The notes: a model not told the origin generated them from the sequence alone. Shown: positions 43,589 to 52,618, counted from the stretch's first letter. The stretch is DNA of 64,000 nucleotides from Kangiella sediminilitoris (GCF_001708405.1 NZ_CP012418.1:744001-808000); one strand, 5' to 3'. Translations and numbers: made by a program.

Positions 43589-44025
43589 TATTTAATGTTT
43601 TTCCAGTGCTTTTGCATTTCTATATAGAGGAAAGATGCGCTCCAGGCGATAAAAACCAGTCCAACCAAAGCTTCTGTACCAGCCATAAATTGAATTGGAC
43701 CCAGGGGAACAATATCACCATAGCCTAAACTGGTGTATGTAGCGAAAGAGAAGTACAGACAATTAAAAAAACCTGTAATGATTTCTCCTGACTCATTCAC
43801 TAGATGATTGACGCTACTGTGTTCAGTGATCAGGTAGTAGCCTATACCAAATAACCAGGTCTCAACGGTATGCGCCACAAGTGCCACCAGAACGCTGGCA
43901 GTCACCCGATAACGGCCGGGAATGTTCAGTAAAATGTTTAACCTTGACAGCCTGTAGAGCATTTCATAATGGATCATCACGCAAAGTGAGATGATTAGCA
44001 GAGAAGCAAATAATATAAACCACAT
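43588..44025 (-). CDS. Two-helix potassium-type ion channel
   Basis: A 145-residue membrane protein of the Ion_trans_2 type. Hydrophobic helices frame a pore loop with the selectivity filter in TYTSLGYGDIVP; GYGD is the potassium signature. It has an extra N-terminal helix, and no regulatory RCK domain. Tetramers would form the channel. No ribosome site is striking. It is a single gene convergent with sodB. Confidence 0.88.
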   Translation of the reverse strand: MWFILFASLLIISLCVMIHYEMLYRLSRLNILLNIPGRYRVTASVLVALVAHTVETWLFGIGYYLITEHSSVNHLVNESGEIITGFFNCLYFSFATYTSLGYGDIVPLGPIQFMAGTEALVGLVFIAWSASFLYIEMQKHWKNIK

Positions 44026-44187
44026 ACAACATCCATTATTGATATTTTGATTTCATTGTAGCGAAACTGTTCTCATTGTGCAGAGGAATTTAAATCTATT
44101 GCCTGATGTAACAAATACCGGGAAATCAGAGACATATGTACTGATGAAGGGAATAGTGTATAGTGATTTCAAACCAAAGGAGGTGCC

Positions 44188-45531
44188 ATGGCTACAGAGC
44201 ATAATAAAAAGAGCATATCTAGGGAGCGTCATAGCTGGCTTCAACAAGAGTCCGAAAGCTGGAAAAATACAGGGTTAATTGACCCTGATACTCAACGACA
44301 AATTCTACAGCAATACCAGTCAGCTTCCGGAACCCACGTTCAGCAACATAGTTGGAGTAACATCCTGCTGGTATCCTTAGGAGCGTTACTAATCGGTGGT
44401 GGGGTTATTCTCCTGCTCGCTCATAACTGGGAATCCTTTGGCAAAATGACTCGAACGATTCTGTCGTTCTTACCACTGGTTCTTGCCCAGTCTTACTGTT
44501 GGTACGGAATACAATATAAGCCTAAGTCGCAGGCGGTTCTGGAAACTGCGGGTGTTCTGCTTTTCTTTGCTGTTGGCGCAAGCATCTCACTGATCAGTCA
44601 AACCTACCATATCTATGGTGATTTAGAGCGCTTCCTCTTGGTGTGGCTATTATTAGGTTTGCCTATCGTTTACACCATTCGCTCAGCGACAACCTTGATG
44701 CTGCTCTCAGGTCTCATCCTTTGGTTATGCTTTATGGAGCGTGAACCTTACTGGCTCTTTTATGGCGCTCTGGTCCCTTATTTATACAAGCTTTATCGCA
44801 GTAACAGCCGTAATCTTCTGGCCTGGGCCTGCTGGTTTGCCATTATTGGTCTTCTATCTTCGGTTGTATACGGTAGCGCTTATTATGCCTCGCCGCTGGA
44901 TCATTGGAGTATCTATATTTCTTTGGCGCTGGGCTGCGCTTTATACGCACTGGGGTACTGGACGTTCGGCTTTGAGAACAAAAAGTTTTGGGGCAATCCA
45001 CCGGTAAGTCTTGGTTTAATGGTTATTGGTTTTGTCAGTTTGATGTTTACCTGGTACGGCCGAACCTTGCCTGTCGATCTGTGGCAGCTGGAGAGACCGA
45101 TGACGGCTAATGAGTACACCATACTGGGTTTATTTGTAGCATGCTTTATCGGCGTCATACTTTTTATCAGCCGTTACGCCAAGCGTTTGTCAGTATCACA
45201 TTGGGTGGCTCTAACCAGCTTTGTTTTCGTTATCCTTGGCATTATCGATTTTTACTTTGATATTGGTGAGCACATCTTTGTTGTACTCTCCAATCTTTAT
45301 ATCCTAGTGGGCTCAGTTATATTAATGTATCTCGGGATACAGCAAACTCGACTGATGATTCTTAACGGTGGCCTGATATGGTTTAGCTTTTTAGTATTAT
45401 TCCGATTCTTTGATAGTGACATACCTTTTATGGCAAAGGGTATTATTTTCATCGGAGTGGGTGCAGCATTTATTGTGGCCAATATCTGGTTTAAGAAAAA
45501 ACAACAAAGCAAAATCGAGGAGGGTGAATAA
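44188..45531 (+). CDS. DUF2157 domain membrane protein
   Basis: A 447-residue protein. A soluble N-terminal part (about 1-65, ESWKNTGLIDPDTQRQILQQY) matches DUF2157. About twelve membrane helices follow, starting NILLVSLGALLIGGGVILLLAHNW. The start has a perfect AAAGGAGGT. It overlaps the next gene by one base; the two are paired in many Proteobacteria. The function is unknown. Confidence 0.88.
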   Translation: MATEHNKKSISRERHSWLQQESESWKNTGLIDPDTQRQILQQYQSASGTHVQQHSWSNILLVSLGALLIGGGVILLLAHNWESFGKMTRTILSFLPLVLAQSYCWYGIQYKPKSQAVLETAGVLLFFAVGASISLISQTYHIYGDLERFLLVWLLLGLPIVYTIRSATTLMLLSGLILWLCFMEREPYWLFYGALVPYLYKLYRSNSRNLLAWACWFAIIGLLSSVVYGSAYYASPLDHWSIYISLALGCALYALGYWTFGFENKKFWGNPPVSLGLMVIGFVSLMFTWYGRTLPVDLWQLERPMTANEYTILGLFVACFIGVILFISRYAKRLSVSHWVALTSFVFVILGIIDFYFDIGEHIFVVLSNLYILVGSVILMYLGIQQTRLMILNGGLIWFSFLVLFRFFDSDIPFMAKGIIFIGVGAAFIVANIWFKKKQQSKIEEGE

Positions 45532-46094
45532 TGAAACCGTTAAAACTTGTTATCCTCGTTATGTTTGCTATCCAGCTGGGAGTGCCTGCATATATGATTT
45601 ATAACCAGCATGTCATACTTTCTGAGGGAACGGTTTATAAATTTAAAACACGACCCATCGATCCCAGGGACCCCTTCCGCGGACAATACGTTACTTTGAG
45701 ATATGAAGCCAACCAGCAGCCAATTGCTTATCCTGAGCCGCTGCGAGAGGGTGAAACAGTATATGCGGTAGTCTCTAATAATAAAGATGGATTTGCCGAA
45801 ATTAATCAATTGTTATTGCAGCCACCAAAAAGTGGTGACTATATTAAAACGACCATCCGCTGGGGAACTAAAGAGCGTGGTTACCATATCTCACTGCCTT
45901 TTAATCGTTACTATGCCTCTGAGAAAACAGCTCCAAGTATAGAAAAAGCGGTCTGGAGTGGACGAAGGCAGGAAGTTAGTAACGTCTATGCCGAAGTTAA
46001 TGTCCTTGATGGTGAAGCGACTCTAAAAGAACTTTATGTTAATGAGTTACCCATTCGAGAGTATTTGGAACGCTCGCCCTCTGAGCAGAATTAA
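45531..46094 (+). CDS. GDYXXLXY domain protein
   Basis: A 187-residue protein with one N-terminal membrane helix (about 5-24) and an extracytoplasmic domain carrying DPFRGQYVTLRYE, the GDYXXLXY-type motif (here GQYVTLRY). The family is nearly always next to a DUF2157 gene, as here (TAATG overlap). The domain probably faces the periplasm and works with the polytopic partner. No activity is known. Confidence 0.88.
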   Translation: MKPLKLVILVMFAIQLGVPAYMIYNQHVILSEGTVYKFKTRPIDPRDPFRGQYVTLRYEANQQPIAYPEPLREGETVYAVVSNNKDGFAEINQLLLQPPKSGDYIKTTIRWGTKERGYHISLPFNRYYASEKTAPSIEKAVWSGRRQEVSNVYAEVNVLDGEATLKELYVNELPIREYLERSPSEQN

Positions 46095-46143
46095 GGATAG
46101 CCATCAAATACCAGATTAAATCTAACGGTCGAAGCCCCAACGG

Positions 46144-46950
46144 TTAAACCAAGGGGCTGCCTGATTGATAGGCATCAAGGCTCAGAACATGATTCTCCAT
46201 TGAGTGATGGAGGCGGCTAATCGGTTCGTCAGGATGAGTCAGTCCCACCATGCAAAGTAACGGATAAAAATGCTCAGGGTAGGGGTGATTAAATGCTGCA
46301 AATGGTGCTTTCGATTGATAATCTAATAACTCACTATGTCGCCCTTGTGTGAGCGTCTCATGAACCCATCCATTAAACGCTTCTGCCTTCTCGCCAAGAT
46401 TTGGCTCCGACGCGGCTTTGAAGTAAGCGCGAAGATTATGTGTTATCCCCCCAGAGCCAATAAAAAGTATCCCCTCCTGCCGTAGTCCTTTTAGCTCTTG
46501 TCCCAACTGGTAGTGGTACTGTGTATCAAGGCGACTGTTAATCGACACTTGTACAATGGGTATATCAGCTTCAGGATAGATCCATTTTAGAGGAACCCAG
46601 GCCCCATGATCCAAACCTCTGTGCCCGTCCAGAGTGACATGGTAACCCGCACCGGACAAATTTTCGGCAATCGCCCTTGCGATCTCGAAGTCTCCAGAGG
46701 CAGGATATTGAATTTCATAGAGCTGTTTTGGGAAGCCATTAAAGTCATGGATCGTTTCAAATTTTGAGCCACTGGTAATATGTATTGAGTCGGATTCATC
46801 ATAGTGAGCAGAAAAGATAACAATGGCCTTCGGTCGTGGCAATAACTGGCCGAGTGAAGTGAAAAATTGTGTTGTATCATTATCCTGCACTGCCAGCATG
46901 GGGGAGCCATGAGATAGAAACAAAGTAGGCATGGTGCTGTATTTGGACAT
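46144..46950 (-). CDS. ygiD: Extradiol ring-cleavage dioxygenase, YgiD/DODA type
   Basis: A 268-residue enzyme of the class III extradiol family, using a metal ion (zinc or ferrous iron) to open a catechol ring such as DOPA. Metal-site segments are visible: FLSHGSPM with a His, SAHYDESD, RGLDHGAWVPL and GSGGITHNL. Length agrees with E. coli YgiD (about 260-270). The real substrate in this organism is unknown. It is followed on its upstream side by doxX, 69 bases away, and by a divergent LysR regulator. Confidence 0.9.
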   Translation of the reverse strand: MSKYSTMPTLFLSHGSPMLAVQDNDTTQFFTSLGQLLPRPKAIVIFSAHYDESDSIHITSGSKFETIHDFNGFPKQLYEIQYPASGDFEIARAIAENLSGAGYHVTLDGHRGLDHGAWVPLKWIYPEADIPIVQVSINSRLDTQYHYQLGQELKGLRQEGILFIGSGGITHNLRAYFKAASEPNLGEKAEAFNGWVHETLTQGRHSELLDYQSKAPFAAFNHPYPEHFYPLLCMVGLTHPDEPISRLHHSMENHVLSLDAYQSGSPLV

Positions 46951-47018
46951 AAGCTATCACCTCTGACTGTTGAAGGTTTATCCGCTGACACATGTATCAG
47001 CGGACAATTGGTATTGGA

Positions 47019-47462
47019 CTAATTATTCAGTTTGCGGCCTAACACCTTGTCTATTGATAGTCGACCAGCCCCTGATACAGCCAGTGAAACTGATGCAGCC
47101 AGTAAGATTAAGGCAAACTCATAACCATTGTTGCTAACAAATAAACCATTACCAATATGTACGGTCATTGCCACTAGCATAGTAAATGCAGTTAATATTG
47201 CAGCCGGACGAGTTAACAGGCCTATAAACAGTGCCAATCCACCAAAAAATTCAGCGCTTCCGGCTAATAAGGCCATGATATATCCAGGTTCAAAACCTAT
47301 GCTGGCCATCCACTGTCCAGTACCTTCAAGTCCATAACCACCAAACCAGCCAAATAATTTTTGAGCACCGTGTGCCATAAAAATAATTCCAAGCGGTAAA
47401 CGAATAAATAAAGGCGCCCAACTGTCTGAAGCTGGCATCAGCTTGTTCATAATATTGTTCAT
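47019..47462 (-). CDS. DoxX family membrane protein
   Basis: A 147-residue inner-membrane protein with four helices; IRLPLGIIFMAHGAQKLFGW at the N-terminus is the DoxX signature. GGAGATCC lies before the ATG. Family members occur in redox and quinone-related contexts. It probably forms an operon with ygiD under the divergent LysR gene, which together resemble quinone/catechol-response modules (inference). Confidence 0.88.
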   Translation of the reverse strand: MNNIMNKLMPASDSWAPLFIRLPLGIIFMAHGAQKLFGWFGGYGLEGTGQWMASIGFEPGYIMALLAGSAEFFGGLALFIGLLTRPAAILTAFTMLVAMTVHIGNGLFVSNNGYEFALILLAASVSLAVSGAGRLSIDKVLGRKLNN

Positions 47463-47487
47463 AACAGGATCTCCAAAAGTAAATTTA

Positions 47488-47506
47488 AATCATCATTTCG
47501 ATGATT
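47488..47506. promoter_or_regulatory. Palindrome in the doxX-lysR intergenic region
   Basis: AATCATC, ATTTC, GATGATT: a 7-bp perfect inverted repeat, 26 bases upstream of doxX and 72 upstream of lysR. A LysR-type binding site is plausible (T-N11-A pattern inside). Confidence 0.45.
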
Positions 47507-47577
47507 AGTACTTTACTGGTAAATGATTTGTTGATAAATATTGCTTATGTTGAATTATTATCAATAATTTGTTGATT

Positions 47578-48483
47578 ATGAATAAGCTTGACTGCATGAA
47601 AGCGTTTATTTCGGTGGTAGAGCAGGGTTCTTTTACTGCTGCCGCGGACAAGCTGGACTTGTCCCCACAGCTCATTAGTAAATACGTCTCTGCTTTAGAG
47701 AGGGAGCTGAGCCTGCAGTTATTGCAAAGAACCACAAGGCGAGTATCTGTTACTGAGGTGGGAAGAGCCTACTGTGACAGAGCGCGACAAATATTACTTG
47801 AGCTCGAAGAGCTAGAGCAATCGGTTCAGGACGAGAGTAGTAAACCGAGAGGAGTTTTGCGTATTAGCGCACCAATGTCTTTTTCTACGCTCCATTTGGG
47901 AGAGGCGCTGGCATCTTTTCAAAAACAGTTTCCAGATGTCCTAATTGACATCCAGTTAAGTGACAGAAAAGTTGATATCATTGAGGAAGGATTCGATCTG
48001 GCTCTTAGAATCGGGAGGCTTTCTAGCTCATCCTTTATCGCCAGGAAGATTGCTCCCATCAGGTTAGTAACCTGTGCTTCTCCCGATTATTTAAAAAAAT
48101 ATGGTACACCTGAAACTCCGTCAGACTTATCCAGGCATCATTATCTGCACTACAGCTATCGGGATTCATCGGAACCTTTAGTTAGTGGCTCAACCAGAGC
48201 CTTTCCTTACTTAAAAGGAAATCATTATATATCCGCGAACAACGGTGAAGTACTGGCCAACGCCGCCATTGCTGGAGCTGGAATTATAGTACAACCCACC
48301 TTTATTGTTGGTCCGGCCATAGCTGCGGGGAAGTTATCGGTAATCTTATCTGACAATGAACCTGAGCCCTTAGGTCTATATGCGTTATATGCTCATCGCC
48401 GCTATTTATCCCACAAGGTTAGAAGCTTTATCGACTTTCTTGGTAATTATTTTGGTGATCCCCCTTACTGGGATGCTCTGTAA
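47578..48483 (+). CDS. LysR family transcriptional regulator
   Basis: A 301-residue regulator from the ATG at 47578. N-terminal winged helix-turn-helix (residues about 1-60: AFISVVEQGSFTAAADKLDLSPQLISKYVSALE) is followed by the effector-binding domain. It is the CrgA-like branch by pattern. It diverges from doxX-ygiD with a 115-base gap containing a palindrome, so it most likely controls that operon. The inducer is not readable. Confidence 0.9.
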   Translation: MNKLDCMKAFISVVEQGSFTAAADKLDLSPQLISKYVSALERELSLQLLQRTTRRVSVTEVGRAYCDRARQILLELEELEQSVQDESSKPRGVLRISAPMSFSTLHLGEALASFQKQFPDVLIDIQLSDRKVDIIEEGFDLALRIGRLSSSSFIARKIAPIRLVTCASPDYLKKYGTPETPSDLSRHHYLHYSYRDSSEPLVSGSTRAFPYLKGNHYISANNGEVLANAAIAGAGIIVQPTFIVGPAIAAGKLSVILSDNEPEPLGLYALYAHRRYLSHKVRSFIDFLGNYFGDPPYWDAL

Positions 48484-48773
48484 CATTTTGTAGCATTTTA
48501 GTCTTGAGGTAGATCCAGTAAAGGCGTAGTCTGTATTTATGCATACAAAATGCATATACAAACTATGATAAATATAATTACTCAGTCAATGGAATTGACG
48601 CGGAAACTAAACGGGTTTATTGCTTTGAAGGTGCCAAACACTCAAGGCAGAAATTCTTTTTGTTCTTACGCTTTCATAATTCCTTTCAAGTTCTTATTAC
48701 GCCAGTCGCTAGTACCCCCAGATATTATTAAAAAGCTATTCCCTGATTTATCACTAAGAACTAGGGGGGTAAT
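48484..48773. other. 290-base gap with a possible ribosome-site-masking structure
   Basis: No convincing gene. TACCCCC at 48713-48719 can pair with GGGGGTA at 48765-48771, the latter covering the ribosome site of the gene at 48774. A TGCATA-containing near-palindrome lies at about 48538-48555. Confidence 0.35.
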
Positions 48774-49100
48774 ATGCTATTGAAAGTGGTTGTCACTATT
48801 ATCCTATTCCTAAGCTTTAGTTTTACTGTCCAGTCACAAAGCCTGGATGTCAACGTAACTATAACCCTTCCTCAAGAACAGCAAAGTGCTCGTCTCTATA
48901 ACTTTCAATCTCGCGAATTCGACAGGGTACTATCCCCAGCAAATCTTACAAGAGATGAATGTTTAGCATACCTTCCCCCTATGAAGGGGCAGGCTGTAAA
49001 GCTACTGGATTTGTTTATTGCAAAAGGGAAATCCCCATATAGAGCTTTAACACTTGTCCATTTTAAAATACGTCACGCACGTAAAAGTAACAGCGAATAG
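48774..49100 (+). CDS. Small secreted hypothetical protein
   Basis: A 108-residue protein with a signal peptide (about 1-21, SFTVQS) and a basic C-terminal end. A G-rich ribosome site (AGGGGGG) lies three to eight bases before the ATG. The mature part has one cysteine (DECLAYLPP) and nothing I recognise. It stands between the LysR gene and the Fur-box porin. Whether it is translated is uncertain, but signal peptide and RBS favour it. Confidence 0.55.
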   Translation: MLLKVVVTIILFLSFSFTVQSQSLDVNVTITLPQEQQSARLYNFQSREFDRVLSPANLTRDECLAYLPPMKGQAVKLLDLFIAKGKSPYRALTLVHFKIRHARKSNSE

Positions 49101-49136
49101 AGTTATTCCTCCCGGCCGATAAGGCCTCATCTAAAG

Positions 49137-49154
49137 ACTTTTTGTCCAAAAAGT
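49137..49154. terminator. Hairpin after the small secreted protein gene
   Basis: ACTTTTTG-TC-CAAAAAGT is an 8-bp stem with a two-base loop; a GGCC-GATAA-GGCC repeat lies just before it. No long T-run follows, so terminator activity is uncertain. Confidence 0.4.
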
Positions 49155-49224
49155 AATATCTAAATTGGGCTTAGTATAAAAAAATCTATTGAGTTAAACG
49201 GAGTTCTAATTAATTTCTTAATAT

Positions 49225-49246
49225 AAATAAGAATGATTTGCATTTG
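49225..49246 (+). promoter_or_regulatory. Fur-like box upstream of the porin
   Basis: AAATAAGAATGATTTGCATTTG resembles gammaproteobacterial Fur sites (AATGAGAATGATT type core). It lies 59 bases before the porin start, within the likely promoter. Confidence 0.6.
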
Positions 49247-49304
49247 TATGTAGATTTGTTATAGTGCGCCAGCATTTTTACTAAAGCATTTCTAGGGGAA
49301 TATT

Positions 49305-50471
49305 ATGAAATTCAAATTAGCACTTGTGTCTGCGGCACTAATGGCTTGTGGTACTACTTTTGCCGCTGAACCAACAAACCAAGAATTATTGGATTTGATT
49401 GAGTCTCAGCAAAAAGAAATAGAAAACTTAAAGAAGTCAGTAGAAGAAACTGACAATAAAGCTGAAGCTTCTATCGAAGCCGCAGAAAAGTCGATGAGCA
49501 ATGCTAATAGTTCAAAGTTATCTTTCGGTGGTTACGGTGAACTACACTACAATAATATTGAAGACAGTGAGTCGATTGACTTCCACCGTTTCGTGACTTT
49601 TATGGGTTATGAGTTCAATGATGATGTCCGTTTCTTCTCTGAATTAGAACTTGAGCATTCATTGGCTGGTGATGGCGCTCCAGGTGAAGTTGAGCTTGAG
49701 CAGGCATACGTTGAAATTGACGTAACTGATGCAACGTCGGTTAAATCTGGTTTGTTCCTTGTGCCAGTAGGTATTCTCAACGAAACTCACGAACCACCAA
49801 CATTCTATGGTGTAGAAAGAAACCCAGTAGAAAAGAACATCATCCCAACAACTTGGTGGGAAGGTGGTGCTGGCGTAACATCTGAACTGGCTCCGGGCAT
49901 CACGGCTGATTTTGCCATTCATTCGGGCTTGAATGTTTGGGATGAAGACACTGGTACAGCTGACTTTAGTATCCGTAGCGGTCGCCAAAAAGTGGCTAAA
50001 GCAAACGCAGACAGCTTTGCGTACACTGCGCGCATCAAGTACACTGCAATTCCTGGTCTAGAGCTTGCAGCATCGGTTCAACACCAGACTGATTTGACGC
50101 AAGGCGCTCTAAACGCAGATGCAAACTTATACACTGCGCATGCGATTTATAACGTTGATGGTTTCGGTATCCGCGCACTTTACGCAGGTTGGGATATCGA
50201 TAGCGAAGAAGCAGAATTGACTGGCCAAGATAAGCAAGACGGCTTCTTTGTAGAGCCAAGCTACCGTTTCAACGATGAGTTCGGCGTTTTCGCTCGTTAC
50301 AGCGAGTGGGATAACGTAGCAGGAAACTCAGTTGATACAACAATGGAACAGACAAACGTTGGTTTCAACTACTGGCCACACCAGGACGTTGTATTCAAAT
50401 TTGATCTTGAACGCCGTGATGGTGCTCAGGACGGAGATGGATTTAACCTAGGCGTTGGTTACCAGTTTTAA
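49305..50471 (+). CDS. Outer-membrane porin
   Basis: A 388-residue outer-membrane beta-barrel. Signal peptide about 1-20 (TTFAA); then a 45-residue coiled-coil (QKEIENLKKSVEETDNKAEA) that probably forms the trimer stalk; then a barrel starting LSFGGYGELHYNN and ending GVGYQF with the terminal Phe expected by the Bam system. The layout resembles phosphate-selective/OprO-P or DcaP-like porins. The Fur-like box upstream suggests iron-starvation expression, and the three following genes look like a redox chain. Substrate not readable. Confidence 0.88.
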   Translation: MKFKLALVSAALMACGTTFAAEPTNQELLDLIESQQKEIENLKKSVEETDNKAEASIEAAEKSMSNANSSKLSFGGYGELHYNNIEDSESIDFHRFVTFMGYEFNDDVRFFSELELEHSLAGDGAPGEVELEQAYVEIDVTDATSVKSGLFLVPVGILNETHEPPTFYGVERNPVEKNIIPTTWWEGGAGVTSELAPGITADFAIHSGLNVWDEDTGTADFSIRSGRQKVAKANADSFAYTARIKYTAIPGLELAASVQHQTDLTQGALNADANLYTAHAIYNVDGFGIRALYAGWDIDSEEAELTGQDKQDGFFVEPSYRFNDEFGVFARYSEWDNVAGNSVDTTMEQTNVGFNYWPHQDVVFKFDLERRDGAQDGDGFNLGVGYQF

Positions 50472-50549
50472 AAGCCTGCTTTTTAAGCTGTAAATAGGGG
50501 CAGGCTTTATTTTAAGCCTGCCTTTGTTCGTTTAAAGAAGTGATACTTG

Positions 50550-51077
50550 ATGAGTAAGATAAAAATACAATTAGCTTTCTTATTGTTATTAGGAGTAATA
50601 ACAATACCGGCTATTGCTAAAAAATATCTGACAAAAGAGCAGTTTATTCAACAGGCTTTTGCCTCCATTGAAAATGGGAATGAGCCGACGATGAAGACGC
50701 TTTGGCTCGATGATAAAGTGCAGGCAAAGATCACAAAAATTTTAGAGCACTCGTATCCAAAACTTCGTTTACGATATTGGAAGTATGATGATCAAACCGT
50801 GTGGTTTCTGGACGAAATAGGGAAAGAACGTCCTATTAGTTTTGGCGTTAGTGTCAAATCACAACGTATCAATTTGATTAAAGTTCTGGAGTTTAGGGAG
50901 AGCAGGGGCGGTGAAATTCACATGCAGGCTTTTACCGACCAGTTTGAACAGATTAAGCTCACGGATGAATATAAACTCGATAAACATATCGATGGTATCA
51001 CTGGAGCGACCATGTCGGTTGATGCAATGAAAAAAATTGCACGCGTTGCATTAATGCTGGATGAATTAGTTCAATGA
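50550..51077 (+). CDS. Periplasmic FMN-binding domain protein
   Basis: A 175-residue protein from the ATG at 50550 (AAGAAG upstream; TTG at 50547 would add one residue). Signal peptide about 1-23. The FMN_bind domain ends DGITGATMSVDAM, where the Thr of GAT is the site at which ApbE covalently attaches FMN in NqrC/RnfG. A one-electron flavin carrier in the periplasm is the expected role. It overlaps the PepSY gene by four bases. Confidence 0.87.
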   Translation: MSKIKIQLAFLLLLGVITIPAIAKKYLTKEQFIQQAFASIENGNEPTMKTLWLDDKVQAKITKILEHSYPKLRLRYWKYDDQTVWFLDEIGKERPISFGVSVKSQRINLIKVLEFRESRGGEIHMQAFTDQFEQIKLTDEYKLDKHIDGITGATMSVDAMKKIARVALMLDELVQ

Positions 51078-51838
51078 AGAAAAAAAAGCATTCTTCAAAC
51101 AATAACCGAAAGGGTCACTACCGAAAGTGGCATCGTCGTTTTGGAGTTGCTGCATCTATATTTTTACTAAACCTTGCGGTTACCGGGCTCCTTCTGAATC
51201 ATTATGAAGCATTAAAGCTTCATCAGTCCTATATTACTTCAGATTGGTTGATGGATTGGTACGGTATAGAGTCTCCCGAATCCGTAAATTGTCTCCAGTC
51301 GAAACAAAAACGGGTTTGCCAGATAGGCGATCAAATTTATTTAAATGAGACTTTCTGGAAAGAGCAGGCTGATCCGATCCTACTGTTTAAGACGCTGGAG
51401 CAGGAAAGTTTACTCATAACATCATCCCATGCGTTTTGGTTAACTAAAGACTTAGCATTAATAGAAGATATATCTTTTGCTGAGGAATTAGGGAACACCA
51501 TTTCATCTGCCGGTTTTATAAATGATCAGCTCACGGTTGAAACAACCAGCGGCAAGGGATATCAGTTTAATTCAGATTTCTTCAGTTGGGAGCAAACCAA
51601 TTCTGCTCCGACATTAAAACGCCAAGCAGCAACAGAACCCACCCCTGCTTTAAAGGACACCCTGAGCAATGGGTATCGTCACAGACAAATTACCCACTTA
51701 CGGTTTGTACAGGATCTCCACAGTGGCGCGGTCATTGGCTTAAGCGGGAAAATCACCAACGACTTAACTGCTCTAATCATTATCTGGTTAGTTATTAGCG
51801 GCTTTATCACCTGGTATCGTCGAAAAAATAAGAAATAA
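51074..51838 (+). CDS. PepSY-associated membrane protein
   Basis: A 254-residue inner-membrane protein with N- and C-terminal helices (about 24-45 and 228-246) around a periplasmic domain. RKWHRRFGVAASIFLLNLAVTGLLLNH is the PepSY-TM family hallmark, and two conserved histidines face the membrane edge (KWHRR, DLHSG), possible heme or metal ligands. Close relatives occur in siderophore reduction loci. It is translated with the FMN protein (ATGA overlap), which suggests electron transfer across the membrane to the flavin. Confidence 0.85.
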   Translation: MKKKKHSSNNNRKGHYRKWHRRFGVAASIFLLNLAVTGLLLNHYEALKLHQSYITSDWLMDWYGIESPESVNCLQSKQKRVCQIGDQIYLNETFWKEQADPILLFKTLEQESLLITSSHAFWLTKDLALIEDISFAEELGNTISSAGFINDQLTVETTSGKGYQFNSDFFSWEQTNSAPTLKRQAATEPTPALKDTLSNGYRHRQITHLRFVQDLHSGAVIGLSGKITNDLTALIIIWLVISGFITWYRRKNKK

Positions 51839-51850
51839 AGTGTCAGGTAG

Positions 51851-52079
51851 TCGAAGAAGCCATTCAACTTCATTCGGTTGACTTAGTGTAACCACCATTA
51901 TGGGCCTTCTACCTCTGTTAGCGGAGACCAGCACCCAGGCTATCGCCATTAAGCCACTTGTAATTTCGGTAGTGTTTGGCCTGCTTACTTCTACCGTATT
52001 GGTGATTTTAGTGATACCACCTTTATATACATTATTATTTGAGTGGAAAAATAAAAACGTAATGGAAGCGTCAAATTAA
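51851..52079 (+). pseudogene. C-terminal remnant of an RND efflux pump
   Basis: From the ATG at 51900 a 59-codon frame encodes MGLLPLLAETSTQA...LLVI-type sequence with LVISVVFGLLTSTVLVILV, and ends with WKNKN...ASN. This is the last transmembrane pair of an AcrB-type RND transporter. Upstream, another frame (51851-51888, VEEAIQLHSVDL) fits the preceding helix, so a frameshift lies about 51885-51893, and an in-frame TGA is at 51879. The rest of the pump is missing. It is sandwiched between the PepSY and cytochrome genes. Confidence 0.72.
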
Positions 52080-52096
52080 TTCTGGAGAGATAGACG

Positions 52097-52537
52097 ATGA
52101 TAAAAACAACTTTATTGGTATTGTGCTTAAGTTTTGGCTTGTCGGCGACAGCAGCAGAGAATAATAAGAAGAATGGATTAGTGCTTAAGCAGATTATGCT
52201 GAAGCTCTCTAAAGATATGTCAGCTATTGCTAACGCTATTGTGCTGGAAGACTGGGAAAGGGTACAGCAGCATGCGGACAGTATCGCCAACCATGAACAG
52301 GCACCACTCATTGAAAAGAGGAAAATTCTACAGTACCTGGGTGATGATATGGCGCAGTTTAAATCCTTTGACCAAATTGTTCACGACAAATCTGTTGAGC
52401 TTTCAGAGCAGGCAAAAAAAGGAAATTCAGATGCGGTGATTAAGGTTTATTCTGAAGTAATGCAGGGTTGTTTAGACTGTCATAGTCGTTTTAAACCTAG
52501 GATCCAAAGTCGCTTTTATAGCTTCAAGAAAGAGTAG
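52097..52537 (+). CDS. Periplasmic cytochrome c'-like protein
   Basis: A 146-residue protein with a signal peptide (about 1-20, ATAA) and one heme-attachment motif near the C-terminus (CLDCH, about residues 128-132), the arrangement of class II four-helix-bundle cytochromes c. RBS GGAGAGA fits the ATG. Its position 18 bases after the pump remnant suggests it originally followed that or the PepSY gene. It could be the electron donor or acceptor for the flavin protein (inference). Confidence 0.85.
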   Translation: MIKTTLLVLCLSFGLSATAAENNKKNGLVLKQIMLKLSKDMSAIANAIVLEDWERVQQHADSIANHEQAPLIEKRKILQYLGDDMAQFKSFDQIVHDKSVELSEQAKKGNSDAVIKVYSEVMQGCLDCHSRFKPRIQSRFYSFKKE

Positions 52538-52584
52538 AAGTATAAAGCTAATTTACATCAGTAAAACCTTCTACTTTTTCGTAA

Positions 52585-52618
52585 CAAAAAAAGCCTGACA
52601 ATTTCTTGCCAGGCTTTT
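52585..52618. terminator. Bidirectional terminator between the cytochrome and nrdB
   Basis: AAAAGCCTGACAA pairs with TTGCCAGGCTTTT with one A-C mismatch; A-runs and T-runs on both sides. Confidence 0.85.

Noticed and set aside
48550-48783. 77-codon frame upstream of the small secreted protein gene
   Set aside because: No ribosome site, no family look, and it overlaps the better-supported start at 48774.
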